NCBI GenBank assembly: GCA_017882455.1
Contig: JADGPL010000012.1
Span: 1-64,000 of the forward strand
Direction: 5' to 3'
Length of the DNA: 64,000 nucleotides
From: Solirubrobacteraceae bacterium
GTDB taxonomy: Bacteria > Actinomycetota > Thermoleophilia > Solirubrobacterales > Solirubrobacteraceae
Part shown: in pieces, positions 53,612 to 62,494 of the stretch
How positions within the stretch are numbered: position 1 is the stretch's first letter
How the letters are laid out: every line of letters begins with the position of its first letter
Notes under the pieces: generated by a model
What the model saw: the letters and a program-made list of their open reading frames with translations, nothing else
Databases searched by the model: none
Told to the model about the DNA's origin: nothing
Translations under genes and position numbers: made by a program

Positions 53612-55357
53612 ATGAAAAGCACAGCTACTTCGCGGCCACTCAGCTGTTCAAGCGGGTACGGATCCGCCACCGACCTGGCGGAAGAGCCGGGGTCCGGTGG
53701 GGTAGCACACCGGACCCCGGTCGATCTTCGCACCGGCGGTGTGCGCCTTGCGCAGGTTTGGGTGCTCGGGTTTGTCGCAGCGCTCATGGCGCTGTGGCTG
53801 GTCGTGGACCCGCGCACCCCGGATCTGGCGGCGCAGGTCTACCGCGTGGGGCTGTTCCACCAGGTCGGCCTGGCGGTGTGGGACGAGCACTGGTATGCGG
53901 GCCACGACCTGCCCGGCTACAGCCTGCTGTTCCCGCCGCTGGGGGCGCTGCTGGGGATCCGGGCGGTGGGCGCGCTGGCTGTGCTGGCATCGACGGTGCT
54001 GTTCGAGCGCCTGGCCCGGTCTGTGTGGGGCGATCGGGGGCGCTGGGGCGCTGCGCTGTTCGCGGTGGGCGCCGTCGGGGACGTGTGGGCGGGGCGGGTG
54101 ACGTTCGCGCTGGGTGTCCCGCTTGCGCTGCTGTCTGTGCTCGCGCTGCGCCGGGGAGCGCCGTTGTGGGCTGCGGCCGGGGCACTGGCGTGTGCGGCGG
54201 CCAGCCCCGTGGCGGGCGCTCTCCTGGGATTGGCAGGGCTCACATGGGCGCTCACGCTTCGCGATCCTCGCCCGCTGCTGGTGCTGGCGGGGCCGGCGGC
54301 GGCGCTGGTGGTCGTGCTCGCGCTGGCGTTCCCGGAAGGAGGCTTTGAGCCCTACCCGATCCTGTCGTTTGCGGCGACGGCGGGCGTGGTGGGCCTGTTC
54401 GTGTGCGCGCTCCCGGCGGGCGAGCGGACGCTGCGGCTCGGCGCGTTGCTCTACCTGGCGCTCTGCGTCGCCTGCCTCCTGATCCACACGCCGGTGGGCA
54501 GCAACATCGAGCGCTACGGCGTGCTGCTGGCAGGCCCCCTGCTGGCGTGCGCAGCGGCCGGCGCGCGACGCGGGCACAGGCCGGAGGGGGCAGGCCGGGC
54601 CTCGGGCGGCGCGCGGGGAGCGCTGGCCACGGGGCTGGTCGCGACGGCGCTCTGCGCGAGCGCCGTGTGGATGGTGTGGGGCCCGGTGCGCGAGACGCTC
54701 GCGGTGGCTGGAAGCCCGGCGACGAGCGCCTCCTATTACGTCCCGGTGGAGCGTTTCCTTGCCGCGCGGAGCGGCGGGCCTGTGCGCGTGGAGGTGCCGC
54801 TGACCAGGTCTCACTGGGAGGCGGCGCTGCTGGCGCCGAGCGTGTCGCTGGCGCGAGGGTGGGAGAAGCAGCTGGACAGCCGCTATGACGGCGTGCTGTT
54901 GGATCGGAATCTGACGGCGACGGGTTATGAGACCTGGCTGCACGAGCAGGCGGTGGCGTATGTGGCGCTGGCGGACGTGGCCCTGGATCCCTCGAGCGCG
55001 CGCGAGGGAAGGCTGATCCGCGCCGGCCTGCCGTTCCTGCGCCAGGTCTTCGAGAGCGCTCATTGGCGCATCTTCGAGGTGCGCGAGCCGACGCCCCTGG
55101 TCTCGGGGCCGGCCCGGCTCACCGCGCTTGGGCAGGACTCCTTCGCGCTGGAGGCATCCTCGGCGGGGCGCGTGCTCGTGCGGGTGCACTTCAGTCGCTA
55201 CCTGACCCTCACGACCGGCCGAGGCTGCGTGACGCCCGCGCGCGGAGGATGGACCGCGCTGAACGTGCGCGCGGCCGGTCCGGTCGTGGTCGCTGCGCGC
55301 TTCTCGCTGGCCCGGGCGTTCGGCGTGGGACGCTCGTGCAGCGCCGGTGCCTCTTGA
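53612..55357 (+). CDS. Large membrane protein of unknown function
   Basis: The 581-residue protein has about ten membrane segments between residues 45 and 360 (for example LALRRGAPLWAAAGALACAA and LLVLAGPAAALVVVLALAFP), then a soluble C-terminal domain of 200 residues. Hydrophobic topology and DEHWYAGHDLPGYSLLFPPL near the first loop recall glycosyltransferase-C-type or YfhO-like proteins, but no catalytic pair is certain. ATG 53612 is the only sensible start. It seems coupled to the following gene. Confidence 0.6.
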   Translation: MKSTATSRPLSCSSGYGSATDLAEEPGSGGVAHRTPVDLRTGGVRLAQVWVLGFVAALMALWLVVDPRTPDLAAQVYRVGLFHQVGLAVWDEHWYAGHDLPGYSLLFPPLGALLGIRAVGALAVLASTVLFERLARSVWGDRGRWGAALFAVGAVGDVWAGRVTFALGVPLALLSVLALRRGAPLWAAAGALACAAASPVAGALLGLAGLTWALTLRDPRPLLVLAGPAAALVVVLALAFPEGGFEPYPILSFAATAGVVGLFVCALPAGERTLRLGALLYLALCVACLLIHTPVGSNIERYGVLLAGPLLACAAAGARRGHRPEGAGRASGGARGALATGLVATALCASAVWMVWGPVRETLAVAGSPATSASYYVPVERFLAARSGGPVRVEVPLTRSHWEAALLAPSVSLARGWEKQLDSRYDGVLLDRNLTATGYETWLHEQAVAYVALADVALDPSSAREGRLIRAGLPFLRQVFESAHWRIFEVREPTPLVSGPARLTALGQDSFALEASSAGRVLVRVHFSRYLTLTTGRGCVTPARGGWTALNVRAAGPVVVAARFSLARAFGVGRSCSAGAS

Positions 55358-55359
55358 GC

Positions 55360-56994
55360 GTGTGGCGGGGGTCGGTCGCGGGCGCCGGAGGCCGCGCGCT
55401 TGTGTCGGCGCTGGCTGTGGCTGTCGGCCTGCTGGCGGGGTGCGGCGGAGCGGGAGCGGGAGGGGGCGCCGGGGGTCGTGTCCAGACGCCCGGCGCCTCG
55501 GCGTCTGGGCAGGCGAAGGCGTACAGGTGGCTCGTCAGGACGGCGGGCTCGCCGCCGTCGATCGCGGCGGAGAACCGCATGCCGGGCACCCGCGCGTGGC
55601 GCCTGCCCGGCCCGCCGCAGCTGCTCGGCGGTGCGGCGCGGGGGGCGATCGCGGGGTATGTGTCCGAGCAGACGGTCGCTGCGGGGCAGCGTGAGAGCGT
55701 GTACGTGCGCGCTCCCGGCGCGCACACGGTGAGGCTGGAGGTCTATCGGATGGGCTGGTACGGGGGCACGGGCGGCAGGCTCGTGCTGCGCAGCGCAGCG
55801 CTGGCGGCGGTGGCCCAGCCTCCATGCAGCCATCGGGACGCGACGGGGCTGACGGAGTGCAACTGGCATCCCGCCCTCACCTTCCTCGTGCCCGAGGGCC
55901 TGCCGAGCGGGGTGTACATCGTCAAGATGCACGCCTCCACGGGCGCCGAGGGCGACTGCCTGTTCGTGCTCCGCCCGCTGCGGGCTCCGCCGCTGTTGGT
56001 GCAGATACCGACGGCCACCTACGAGGCCTACAACGCTTGGGGTGGCGACAGCCTGTATCCGGGCGGCACGCGACAGGTTGGCGTCACGGGGACGAGCCAG
56101 GGCGTGGAAGTCTCCTACGACCGTCCCTACGAAAGCCAGACTGGAGCCGGCCAGTTCTTCATCGGCGATGTGGCGGTCGTGCGCTTCCTCGAGCGGTACG
56201 GCTACCCGGTGGGCTACACGACCCAGGCTTCGATCGACGGTGATCCGGGGCAGGCGCAGGGACCGCGGGCGCTGATCGACGTGGGCCACTCCGAGTACTG
56301 GTCCGCCGGCGACCGTGGTGCCTTCGAGCGCGCCCTGTCCGGGGGGGTGAGCCTGATCTTCCTGAGCTCCGACACGATGGCCTGGCGCGTGCGCTTCGAG
56401 CCTGCCAGCAGTGCCTCCGGCCAGGCTGGGCAGAGCGGCCACAGGATCGTCGCCTACAAGCAGCTCGCGGCGCTGGACCCGTCCCGCGGCGAACGCACGG
56501 GCGTGTTCGCGGACGGCGGCGCAGCGCTCGTGGGCAGCGCCTACGACGGCTGCATAACCCCGCGGTTGGCCGGCAGCGGGCCGCCGACGTATCGCTATTA
56601 CGAGTGGCGGGCGTCCGCGACCCTCGAGCCGAGATGGCTGTTTGCGCACACTGGCGTGACCGCCGGGACGAGCATCCCTGGGATCGTGGGCTACGAGCTG
56701 GACATGCGCACCCCCGCCACACCGCCGGGGACGCAGCTGGTGGGGTCGGGGACGGGCGCGACGTGCATGCCCGAGAACGAGCCGACGCCTGCGCACGGGA
56801 CGATCGCCGAGACGACCCTCTACACAGCGCCCTCGGGAGCCCTGGTGTTCGCGACAGGCGCGCTTGGGTGGGAGTACGGGCTGGAGCCGGTCCCCCAGGC
56901 TTCTCCGGATGCGCCGCGCTCACCGGACGGGCGCGTGGTGGCCATGACCCGGAACCTGCTCGGGCGGGCGATGGCGGGCGGCTCGGCCCCCTAG
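55360..56994 (+). CDS. Lipoprotein with DMF-ase-beta-like C-terminal domain
   Basis: The 544-residue protein has a signal and lipobox (VSALAVAVGLLAGCGG). The body matches the domain related to the N,N-dimethylformamidase beta subunit. LEVYRMGWYGGTGGRLVL, ATYEAYNAWGGDSLYP and VGHSEYWSAGDRGAFERAL are its hallmarks, and SYDRPYESQTGAGQFFIGD lies between the last two. Substrate unknown; the true DMFase alpha subunit is absent. GTG 55360 is preferred; TTG 55354 would overlap the upstream stop. It ends 4 nt into the convergent beta-propeller gene. Confidence 0.75.
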   Translation: MWRGSVAGAGGRALVSALAVAVGLLAGCGGAGAGGGAGGRVQTPGASASGQAKAYRWLVRTAGSPPSIAAENRMPGTRAWRLPGPPQLLGGAARGAIAGYVSEQTVAAGQRESVYVRAPGAHTVRLEVYRMGWYGGTGGRLVLRSAALAAVAQPPCSHRDATGLTECNWHPALTFLVPEGLPSGVYIVKMHASTGAEGDCLFVLRPLRAPPLLVQIPTATYEAYNAWGGDSLYPGGTRQVGVTGTSQGVEVSYDRPYESQTGAGQFFIGDVAVVRFLERYGYPVGYTTQASIDGDPGQAQGPRALIDVGHSEYWSAGDRGAFERALSGGVSLIFLSSDTMAWRVRFEPASSASGQAGQSGHRIVAYKQLAALDPSRGERTGVFADGGAALVGSAYDGCITPRLAGSGPPTYRYYEWRASATLEPRWLFAHTGVTAGTSIPGIVGYELDMRTPATPPGTQLVGSGTGATCMPENEPTPAHGTIAETTLYTAPSGALVFATGALGWEYGLEPVPQASPDAPRSPDGRVVAMTRNLLGRAMAGGSAP

Positions 56995-58280
56995 CGCGGG
57001 GCGAGCCCGTAGAGCCCGGTGTAGCCGGTGAGATAGATGTCCTTGCCGTCGCTGATCACAGGGTCGAAGGCTCCGGTGTCCTTTTCGAAGAGGACCCGGC
57101 CGGTCGAGATGCCCAGGCCGTAGGTGCGGTGCTGGCCGAGGTCGGCGAAGTAGACGGTCCGTCCCACGATGGTGGCCGAGCCGGAGATGCGCCCGTGGGC
57201 GTTGAAGCGCCAGCTGATGCTCCCAGAGCGGGCGTTGAGGGCGTAGAAGGTGCCGTCGTAGGAGCCCAGGTAGATCGTGGGGCCCAGTCCCGGGGCGTTG
57301 GTCACCGCGGGGGATGCGTATACGTAGGCTCCGGTCTGGACGGCCCAGTCGAGCTTGCCGCTCGAGGCGTCATAGGCGTAGATGCGTCCGTCGGTGTTGC
57401 CGAGGAACACGCGCCCGTACATGACCGCTGCGGTCGAGTAGAAGGTGCCGCTGCCCAGCAGGGCGCCTTCGGAGCTGGAGGCCCACAGCCGTCGCCCGGT
57501 CTGCTCGGAGATGGCCTGCACGTGGCCGGAGTAGTCGCCGAAGTAGAGCACCCCGCCGGAGAGGCTCGGGCTGGCCTTGACGGCGCCGGCGGCGTGGTAG
57601 GTCCACAGGACGCTCCCGGTGCGGGCGTCGAGGGCATAGACGATGCCGCTCTGAGAGCCGAAGAACAGCCGATTGCCATCCAGCAGCGGAGAGGACTCGC
57701 TGGGACTGGAGAGATCGCGCGACCAGCGGATCGCTCCGGTCTTGGAGTTCAGCGCAACCACGCGACCCGGACTGCTCGGGTTGCCGCTGGAGAGCACGGT
57801 GGCATAGACGGTGCTGGCGCTGACCGCCGGGGTGGAGGCGGAGAGACGTCCGATCGGCGTATTCCAGAAGGTGTGACCGGTGCTGCGGTTGATCGCGCTG
57901 AGCACAGCGTCGTCGGCCAGCTGGAAGATGTGATCGCCGTAGATCACCGGCGGGAACTCGAGCAGGGAGTGGGTGTTGTGAACCCACAGCTGCCTGAAGG
58001 GGGGGTGGACGCTGGCGGCGGCCGGAAAGAAGCGCGTGTGGTTCTTGGTGTAGCCGTAGAGCGGCCAGGCGAAGCGATCGGGTTCTCCTTTGACGGGTTT
58101 GGGGAGCGTGGGCGTGGGCTCGGCCACGAAACGGGCGTGGGGGTGGTAGATGCTGCCGGTGCGATGACGCTCGTAGAGGTAGCCGCCGACGGCGGCTGCT
58201 GCGATCAGCAGGACGAGCACGCCCAGGGCGGCGCGCAGGCGCTTCGAGCGGGGGAGCATGCGCAGGGGAAAGCGGCTCAT
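56991..58280 (-). CDS. PQQ-type beta-propeller repeat protein, membrane-anchored
   Basis: The 429-residue protein has an N-terminal anchor (LRAALGVLVLLIAAAAVGGY) and then at least six blade repeats of PQQ-like type. Examples are GAIRWSRDLSSPSESSPLLD, GSVLWTYHAAGAVKASPSLS and GSISWRFNAHGRISGSATIV. No quinone-binding or dehydrogenase motifs are evident. It is probably a scaffold outside the membrane (BamB-like). ATG 58280 is preferred to 58388, as the longer start overlaps the neighbouring gene. Confidence 0.85.
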   Translation of the reverse strand: MSRFPLRMLPRSKRLRAALGVLVLLIAAAAVGGYLYERHRTGSIYHPHARFVAEPTPTLPKPVKGEPDRFAWPLYGYTKNHTRFFPAAASVHPPFRQLWVHNTHSLLEFPPVIYGDHIFQLADDAVLSAINRSTGHTFWNTPIGRLSASTPAVSASTVYATVLSSGNPSSPGRVVALNSKTGAIRWSRDLSSPSESSPLLDGNRLFFGSQSGIVYALDARTGSVLWTYHAAGAVKASPSLSGGVLYFGDYSGHVQAISEQTGRRLWASSSEGALLGSGTFYSTAAVMYGRVFLGNTDGRIYAYDASSGKLDWAVQTGAYVYASPAVTNAPGLGPTIYLGSYDGTFYALNARSGSISWRFNAHGRISGSATIVGRTVYFADLGQHRTYGLGISTGRVLFEKDTGAFDPVISDGKDIYLTGYTGLYGLAPR

Positions 58281-58299
58281 GGGCCACCCCAGGGGCCGC

Positions 58300-58659
58300 T
58301 CAGGCGGCGATCTTGCGTGCGGAGGCCCCGTCGGCTCCCGAGCCCTGCGCGTCGGGTCCAGATGCGACCGTGACGCCGGCTCGACCAAGGCCCTCGCTGT
58401 GCTCGAGAGCGCGGCGGCGCAAGGCAGCGGAGCGCGCGACGTGTCGCGAGCGAGCGGCGGGGCGGCGTGCGGTGTAGGCGATCAGCCGGGCGAGGCTGAG
58501 GGCGAGCAGCCACAGGCAGCCGACGGCGAGTGGGGGAAGCGTCAGGCCGGAGATGAGCGCGAGCACGTCGTGGCCGTTGTTCAGCGACCAGTTCCACAGC
58601 AGATAGTCGCCGACGGTGAGTCCGGAAACGAGGACCAGCGGTCTGTGGGACACGGGCAA
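58300..58659 (-). CDS. Small membrane protein of unknown function
   Basis: The 119-residue protein has two membrane segments (VLVSGLTVGDYLLWNWSLNN and VLALISGLTLPPLAVGCLWL, continuing to LARLIAYTA) and an Arg/Ala-rich tail. It is read with the beta-propeller gene, which starts 19 nt later, so the two may work together. No family is recognised. Confidence 0.6.
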   Translation of the reverse strand: MPVSHRPLVLVSGLTVGDYLLWNWSLNNGHDVLALISGLTLPPLAVGCLWLLALSLARLIAYTARRPAARSRHVARSAALRRRALEHSEGLGRAGVTVASGPDAQGSGADGASARKIAA

Positions 58660-58733
58660 ACCCTAGACGCGGTCGGGGACGGACAGCCGTGGGGCCGCTC
58701 CGAGCAGGCGGTGGGAGCCTATGATCGCGGTCC

Positions 58734-59585
58734 ATGGGCCCAGCTGCAGAGCAGTCGGAGATCTTCGCGCCGGGGCTGCTGGACGGCCGCACGGCATTGG
58801 TCACCGGCGGGGGAACAGGCCTGGGCCGGGCCACGGCGCTGGAGCTCGCACGCTGCGGGGCGAGCGTGACCATCACCGGCCGCCGAGCTGATGTCCTCGA
58901 GCAGGCGGCTGCGGAGATCGGCCGGGCGGTGGGCGCCGAGGTGGCCACGACGGTGGGCGACATACGCGAGCGGGAGGGCGCCAGGAGCATGGTGGAGAGC
59001 GTGCTCGCGCGCCATGGGGGGCTGGATGTGCTTGTGAACAATGCGGGCGGCCAGTTCTTCAGCCCGGCCGAGCTGATCGCGGCCAAGGGATGGCGAGCGG
59101 TGTGGCGACTCAATGTAGAAGGCATGCTCAACATGGCCGAGGCGGCGTTCGATCTGGCGCTCGGCCCGGCGGGCGCAGGGACGATCGTCAACACGACGCT
59201 CTCGCCCCACCACGGCATGCCCGGAATGGCCCACTCGGGCGCGGCGAGGGCGGCCGTCGAGGCCCTCACGCGCGAGCTGGCCGAGCGCTGGGCCTCGACG
59301 GGCGTGGCGGTCGCGGCGGTGGCTCCGGGGACGTTCGACACCGAGGTGATGGTCAAGTACCCGGCCGCGGTGCGTGCGGGGATGTCGCGCTCGGTGCCCG
59401 TGCAGCGCCTGGGCAACGTCAGCGAGCATGCGTGGCTCGTCACGCTGCTGGCATCGCCGTTGGGCAGAGCCTTCAGCGGCTCGGTGGTGACACTGGACGG
59501 CGCCCGCGACAACTGGTTCGGCCCGTGGCCCCCGGCGGGGCTGGTGGACGACGCCGGCGAGGTTCCGGTGGAGGAGCGACGGTAG
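58734..59585 (+). CDS. SDR oxidoreductase, trans-2-enoyl-CoA-reductase-like
   Basis: The 283-residue protein has TGGGTGLG (cofactor) near residue 25 and NNAGGQFFSPAELIAAKGWR near 101. The usual Tyr-x-x-x-Lys is replaced by HSGAARAAVEALTRELAERW with APGTFDTE next. I recall HSGAAR at the same position in peroxisomal trans-2-enoyl-CoA reductase, so this is likely a fatty-acyl or dienoyl-CoA reductase branch. The replaced Tyr suggests a different catalytic arrangement. No operon partner is evident. Confidence 0.8.
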   Translation: MGPAAEQSEIFAPGLLDGRTALVTGGGTGLGRATALELARCGASVTITGRRADVLEQAAAEIGRAVGAEVATTVGDIREREGARSMVESVLARHGGLDVLVNNAGGQFFSPAELIAAKGWRAVWRLNVEGMLNMAEAAFDLALGPAGAGTIVNTTLSPHHGMPGMAHSGAARAAVEALTRELAERWASTGVAVAAVAPGTFDTEVMVKYPAAVRAGMSRSVPVQRLGNVSEHAWLVTLLASPLGRAFSGSVVTLDGARDNWFGPWPPAGLVDDAGEVPVEERR

Positions 59586-59707
59586 CGGTGGCCGTGGCGC
59601 CTGGGCTTCGCCGGGCCGGGGGCTTCGCTGGGTGGGGGCGTCGCCCGCTCGGCTTCGAGGCCTCGCGCGTCGGGCGGGGCACGCGGGTAAGATGGGGTCT
59701 TGGGCGT

Positions 59708-59778
59708 GCGGGCGAAGTGTTGTGGCTGCACAGAAGCCTTCCAAGCTTCTAGGGCGGGTTCGATTCCCGTCGCCCGCT
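59708..59778 (+). tRNA. tRNA-Gly (anticodon TCC)
   Basis: The acceptor GCGGGCG pairs with CGCCCGC. The anticodon stem GAAGC/GCTTC closes the loop CTTCCAA, giving TCC. The T-arm has GGGTTCGATTCCC. The length of 71 nt fits this isoacceptor. CCA is not encoded. Confidence 0.95.
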
Positions 59779-59789
59779 TGTTTTTGCCA

Positions 59790-59863
59790 CGGGGAGTGGC
59801 GCAGTCTGGTAGCGCACCCGGCTGGGGGCCGGGCGGTCGCAGGTTCAAATCCTGTCTCCCCGA
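59790..59863 (+). tRNA. tRNA-Pro (anticodon GGG)
   Basis: The acceptor CGGGGAG pairs with CTCCCCG. The anticodon stem CCCGG/CCGGG closes the loop CTGGGGG, giving GGG. The T-arm is AGGTTCAAATCCT. 11 nt separate it from tRNA-Gly. It lies at the left edge of the second accessory region and could be its integration site. Confidence 0.95.
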
Positions 59864-60010
59864 TACGAGGAAGTGCCTGCTAATCAGTAGGTTTTGATGT
59901 TCTAGACGGACAAGCGGGCATCAGCCTGGGGAACAATTGGGGAACAAATGTTGACGTGGTGGTGAGCTATCCCGGGCGCCCCGATGACCTCCGCCGTTCC
60001 GGGGAGCAAG

Positions 60011-60937
60011 ATGCGTCGTATGCAGGTCACTGGCTCAGATGCGTTCCGGCAGGCGTTGGCGCCGACGATCGGTGCGGTGCTTGACTTGGCGGATGCCGTC
60101 AGTGAGCGCGCGGGACAGTGCGGGCACCAGCCAAGCGCCAGCTCGCGGGCGATGGAGGAGATCGCCGCCGAAGCGACGTTCGCCGCCCGGTCGGGCGGCT
60201 GGAATGAGCCGATCAGGGACACGCACACCTTCGGCGGCATGACGCTCACAGCTGCGGCGGACTTCGCACGGAGCTTCGCCGTCTTGATCGACGCTGACTC
60301 CACGCCGGTCTACGGGCATCTTGTGGTCGCTCGCAGCGTGCTCGATGCGTGCGTCGTCGCGGCGTGGCTGAACGATCCGAAGGCTGACGTGACGGAGCGA
60401 GTCAAGCGCGGCCTGTGCGAGCAGCTATACAGCGCGATGGAGGTTGTCCGCTTGCGCCTTGAGGAGAACGCGCCCGAGCGGAACGCGGCCGAGCGCCGCG
60501 ACTACTGGAAGGCGCGTGCGGCGAGCCTCGGCTGGACCGTCAAAGTGTCCAACAACAAGCCGGTCATCGACGGCACGAGCCGGCCGTCGGTCCCGTCGGG
60601 CATCGCCGAGCTTCTTGTCGGCGACGGCGAAGCCCGCATAGGTCGAACGCAGTGGAGCTATCTTTCGTCCGTCTCGCACGTCACTTGGTTTGGGCTCCTG
60701 CAGGCCATCACGAGCCCCGCGCCCACGCCGGGGCTCGGTCCCGGCCTTGTCACGTACGGGACAACATCGTCGTCCGTGCGAGCGCAGGCGCTTTGCGTGC
60801 TCATCGCGCTTCGCAAGGCTGCCGATGCGCGGTTCGTCCTCATGGGGTGGGCCGACGACGACTGGCGTGCAACGTGCGAGCGAGCCCAAGCGCACGAGCT
60901 GGCGCTGATGCAGGCCTACCAGCAAGGCAACGCATGA
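60011..60937 (+). CDS. Hypothetical protein in the tRNA-Pro region
   Basis: The 308-residue protein starts at ATG 60011, with GGGGAG 4 nt upstream. It is helical, with no signal peptide. Segments include GAVLDLADAVSERAGQCGHQ, LIDADSTPVYGHLVVARSVL (a helical motif recalling DUF5677-like proteins) and ARFVLMGWADDDWRATCERA near the end. No catalytic motif is clear. It overlaps a short open frame by ATGA. Confidence 0.6.
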   Translation: MRRMQVTGSDAFRQALAPTIGAVLDLADAVSERAGQCGHQPSASSRAMEEIAAEATFAARSGGWNEPIRDTHTFGGMTLTAAADFARSFAVLIDADSTPVYGHLVVARSVLDACVVAAWLNDPKADVTERVKRGLCEQLYSAMEVVRLRLEENAPERNAAERRDYWKARAASLGWTVKVSNNKPVIDGTSRPSVPSGIAELLVGDGEARIGRTQWSYLSSVSHVTWFGLLQAITSPAPTPGLGPGLVTYGTTSSSVRAQALCVLIALRKAADARFVLMGWADDDWRATCERAQAHELALMQAYQQGNA

Positions 60938-61059
60938 TGCCTCCTGCGGTCATCTGCCGCCTCAACGTCGGGACCGCAGCCGAAGCTGACGCCTGGCGCG
61001 TGGGACGGCCCTTGATTTGGGACCGCAAAGAGACCGCAAGAGCCCCGAAAACCGCATAG
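60934..61059 (+). CDS. Short open frame after 60011-60937
   Basis: The 41-residue frame (PPAVICRLNVGTAAEADAWR, then RPLIWDRKETARAPKTA) begins at an ATG overlapping the upstream stop. No family or partner is known. It may be a coupled small protein or chance coding. Confidence 0.25.
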   Translation: MMPPAVICRLNVGTAAEADAWRVGRPLIWDRKETARAPKTA

Positions 61060-61193
61060 CTAAGCCGATCTGCACCGCTCGCCCCGATTGGATGCTGGTT
61101 GGATGCTGGGGAGGGCTGGGGACAGCTGGCAGCTCCGGACTCGGTGTTCACCGGATACGCGATTCGGCGCTCAGCGGTCTCGACCGCCGTCCG

Positions 61194-62116
61194 TCACTTG
61201 CCGAGCGAGGCAGGCACGATCACGCGCTTGCGCTTGAAGCGCTCCCGCCGCGGCACCCACATCAGAACGAACACGTCGTAGGAGTTCGAGAACAGTTCGA
61301 CCCGCAGCTCGGTCGGCTCGTTGTTCACGTCCGGGTAGGTCATCGTCGGCCGCGGCGGCCCGGCAATGAGGCCGATGTCCTCGACGAAGCTGTACGGCTC
61401 CGCGTACAGCACTGACGGCCACCCCGCCGGGCCGTCGTAGCGCTCGCTCCAGGCGTGCGAGCTGATCGCCTCGCGCCGCCGGTATCCGACAGGGTTGGTC
61501 CTGCACGGTTTGGTCGCGAGCACGAGTCCCGCGATCGGCTGCCTGTGCGTCTCCACGTAGCGGCGGAACGAGGCGTGGATCGACGCGCCGAGCAACTCCG
61601 CGAGCTCGATGATCGCCGGGAAGCCGACCTCATAGTCGCCGGCCATGGTCTGAAAGCGCTCGCGTTTGAACATCAGCTCGGCCCCGCACTGGTTGGCCTC
61701 CTGCTCGAACGTCACGCGTGTGCGCCATGACAGCGTGTGCGCCATGACAGCGTGTGCTGATCATCGACGTAACCCGCGTCTCGCTGCCAGTCGAGGATGT
61801 CATGGCCGACCTCATGCAGCGTCTTGAAGCGGCGCTGGCCGTCGTGCTCGATGTGGGGGCTGATGTGGATCTCGCGCGTCTTGCGATCCAGCGCCGCGTG
61901 GACGCGCCCTTTCAGGCGCTCGATCTTCCTGGCGAGATACGCTGGCACCCCGGAGAGCGCCGACTCCGCCAGCCAGGACTCCTTGGCCTGCTGCAGCTCG
62001 GCGGCGGCGACGATGTCCTCGACCGGGGTGGGTAGCCGCTCGTGCGCGTCGGCCGCGCGCAGCAGCCTCTCTGCGCGGTGCGCGATCTCTGCCCCCGATT
62101 CGAGATCCTCGAGCAT
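61194..62116 (-). pseudogene. ImmA/IrrE metallopeptidase gene split by a 17-bp duplication
   Basis: The first 134 residues (62116-61712) include the zinc motif FKTLHEVGHDILDW (HExxH) and then change frame into WRTRCHGAHA and a stop. The rest (from about 61738 to 61194) continues with VTFEQEANQCGAELMFKRER. The break is at a 17-bp tandem duplication (61719-61752). Removing one unit joins the frames without gap into about 301 residues. ImmA/IrrE proteases cleave XRE repressors; the XRE gene ends 2 nt before this start. Confidence 0.85.
61719..61757. repeat. 17-bp tandem duplication breaking the ImmA gene
   Basis: TGTGCGCCATGACAGCG is present twice (61719-61735, 61736-61752), then a partial TGTGC (61753-61757). 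The 5-bp TGTGC repeats at the borders are the likely slippage points. The change is 17 bp, so the frame is lost. Confidence 0.95.
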
Positions 62117-62118
62117 TC

Positions 62119-62487
62119 CTACCCGTCGCGTTTCGCCGCTTGGGCCCGCTTGAACGCCAGGAATTCGGCCAGGTCGGCCATCTCCTCGTCGGTGAGCTTC
62201 TCCGAGCTGAGGGCCTGCAGCAGCACGTTTCCGCGTTCCCGCGCGGGATCGGGCTGGTCCTCGCGCGGGACGATGTACCCCGCGAGCTTCATCAGATCGC
62301 GGTAGGAGATGTCGAGCACCTTCGCCAGGCGGTGCAGCCGATGCGGCGAGGGTGACTCGACCTCGCCGCGCTCGAGTTTCTGAAGCGCCGTGGGCGACAT
62401 GTCCGCCGGCTTCGCCACCGCCGCCAGCGACAGCCCCTTCAGTTCCCTGACCTCCCGAAGTCTTTGCCCCAGCTCCTTTGCCGCCAC
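62119..62487 (-). CDS. XRE-family regulator
   Basis: The 122-residue protein has a helix-turn-helix in LREVRELKGLSLAAVAKPAD and MSPTALQKLERGEVES, residues about 10-45, then a helical C-terminus (QALSSEKLTDEEMADLAEFL). It is the normal partner of an ImmA/IrrE protease. The start is GTG 62487, 7 nt from a (GA)9 tract on this strand that must act as the Shine-Dalgarno. It is divergent from the ubiquitin-like operon, which it may control. Confidence 0.88.
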   Translation of the reverse strand: MAAKELGQRLREVRELKGLSLAAVAKPADMSPTALQKLERGEVESPSPHRLHRLAKVLDISYRDLMKLAGYIVPREDQPDPARERGNVLLQALSSEKLTDEEMADLAEFLAFKRAQAAKRDG

Positions 62488-62494
62488 TCAAGGC

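Noticed and set aside
59925-59970. GGGGAACAATTGGGGAACAAAT after tRNA-Pro, which looks like the end of a phage integrase gene (Trp-Gly-Thr pattern).
   Set aside because: Only a few codons fit and no integrase core is present, so it does not support a named remnant.
61084-61112. Direct repeat of TTGGATGCTGG in the 134-bp gap after the short frame.
   Set aside because: Two short copies only; no tie to an attachment site or gene could be shown.
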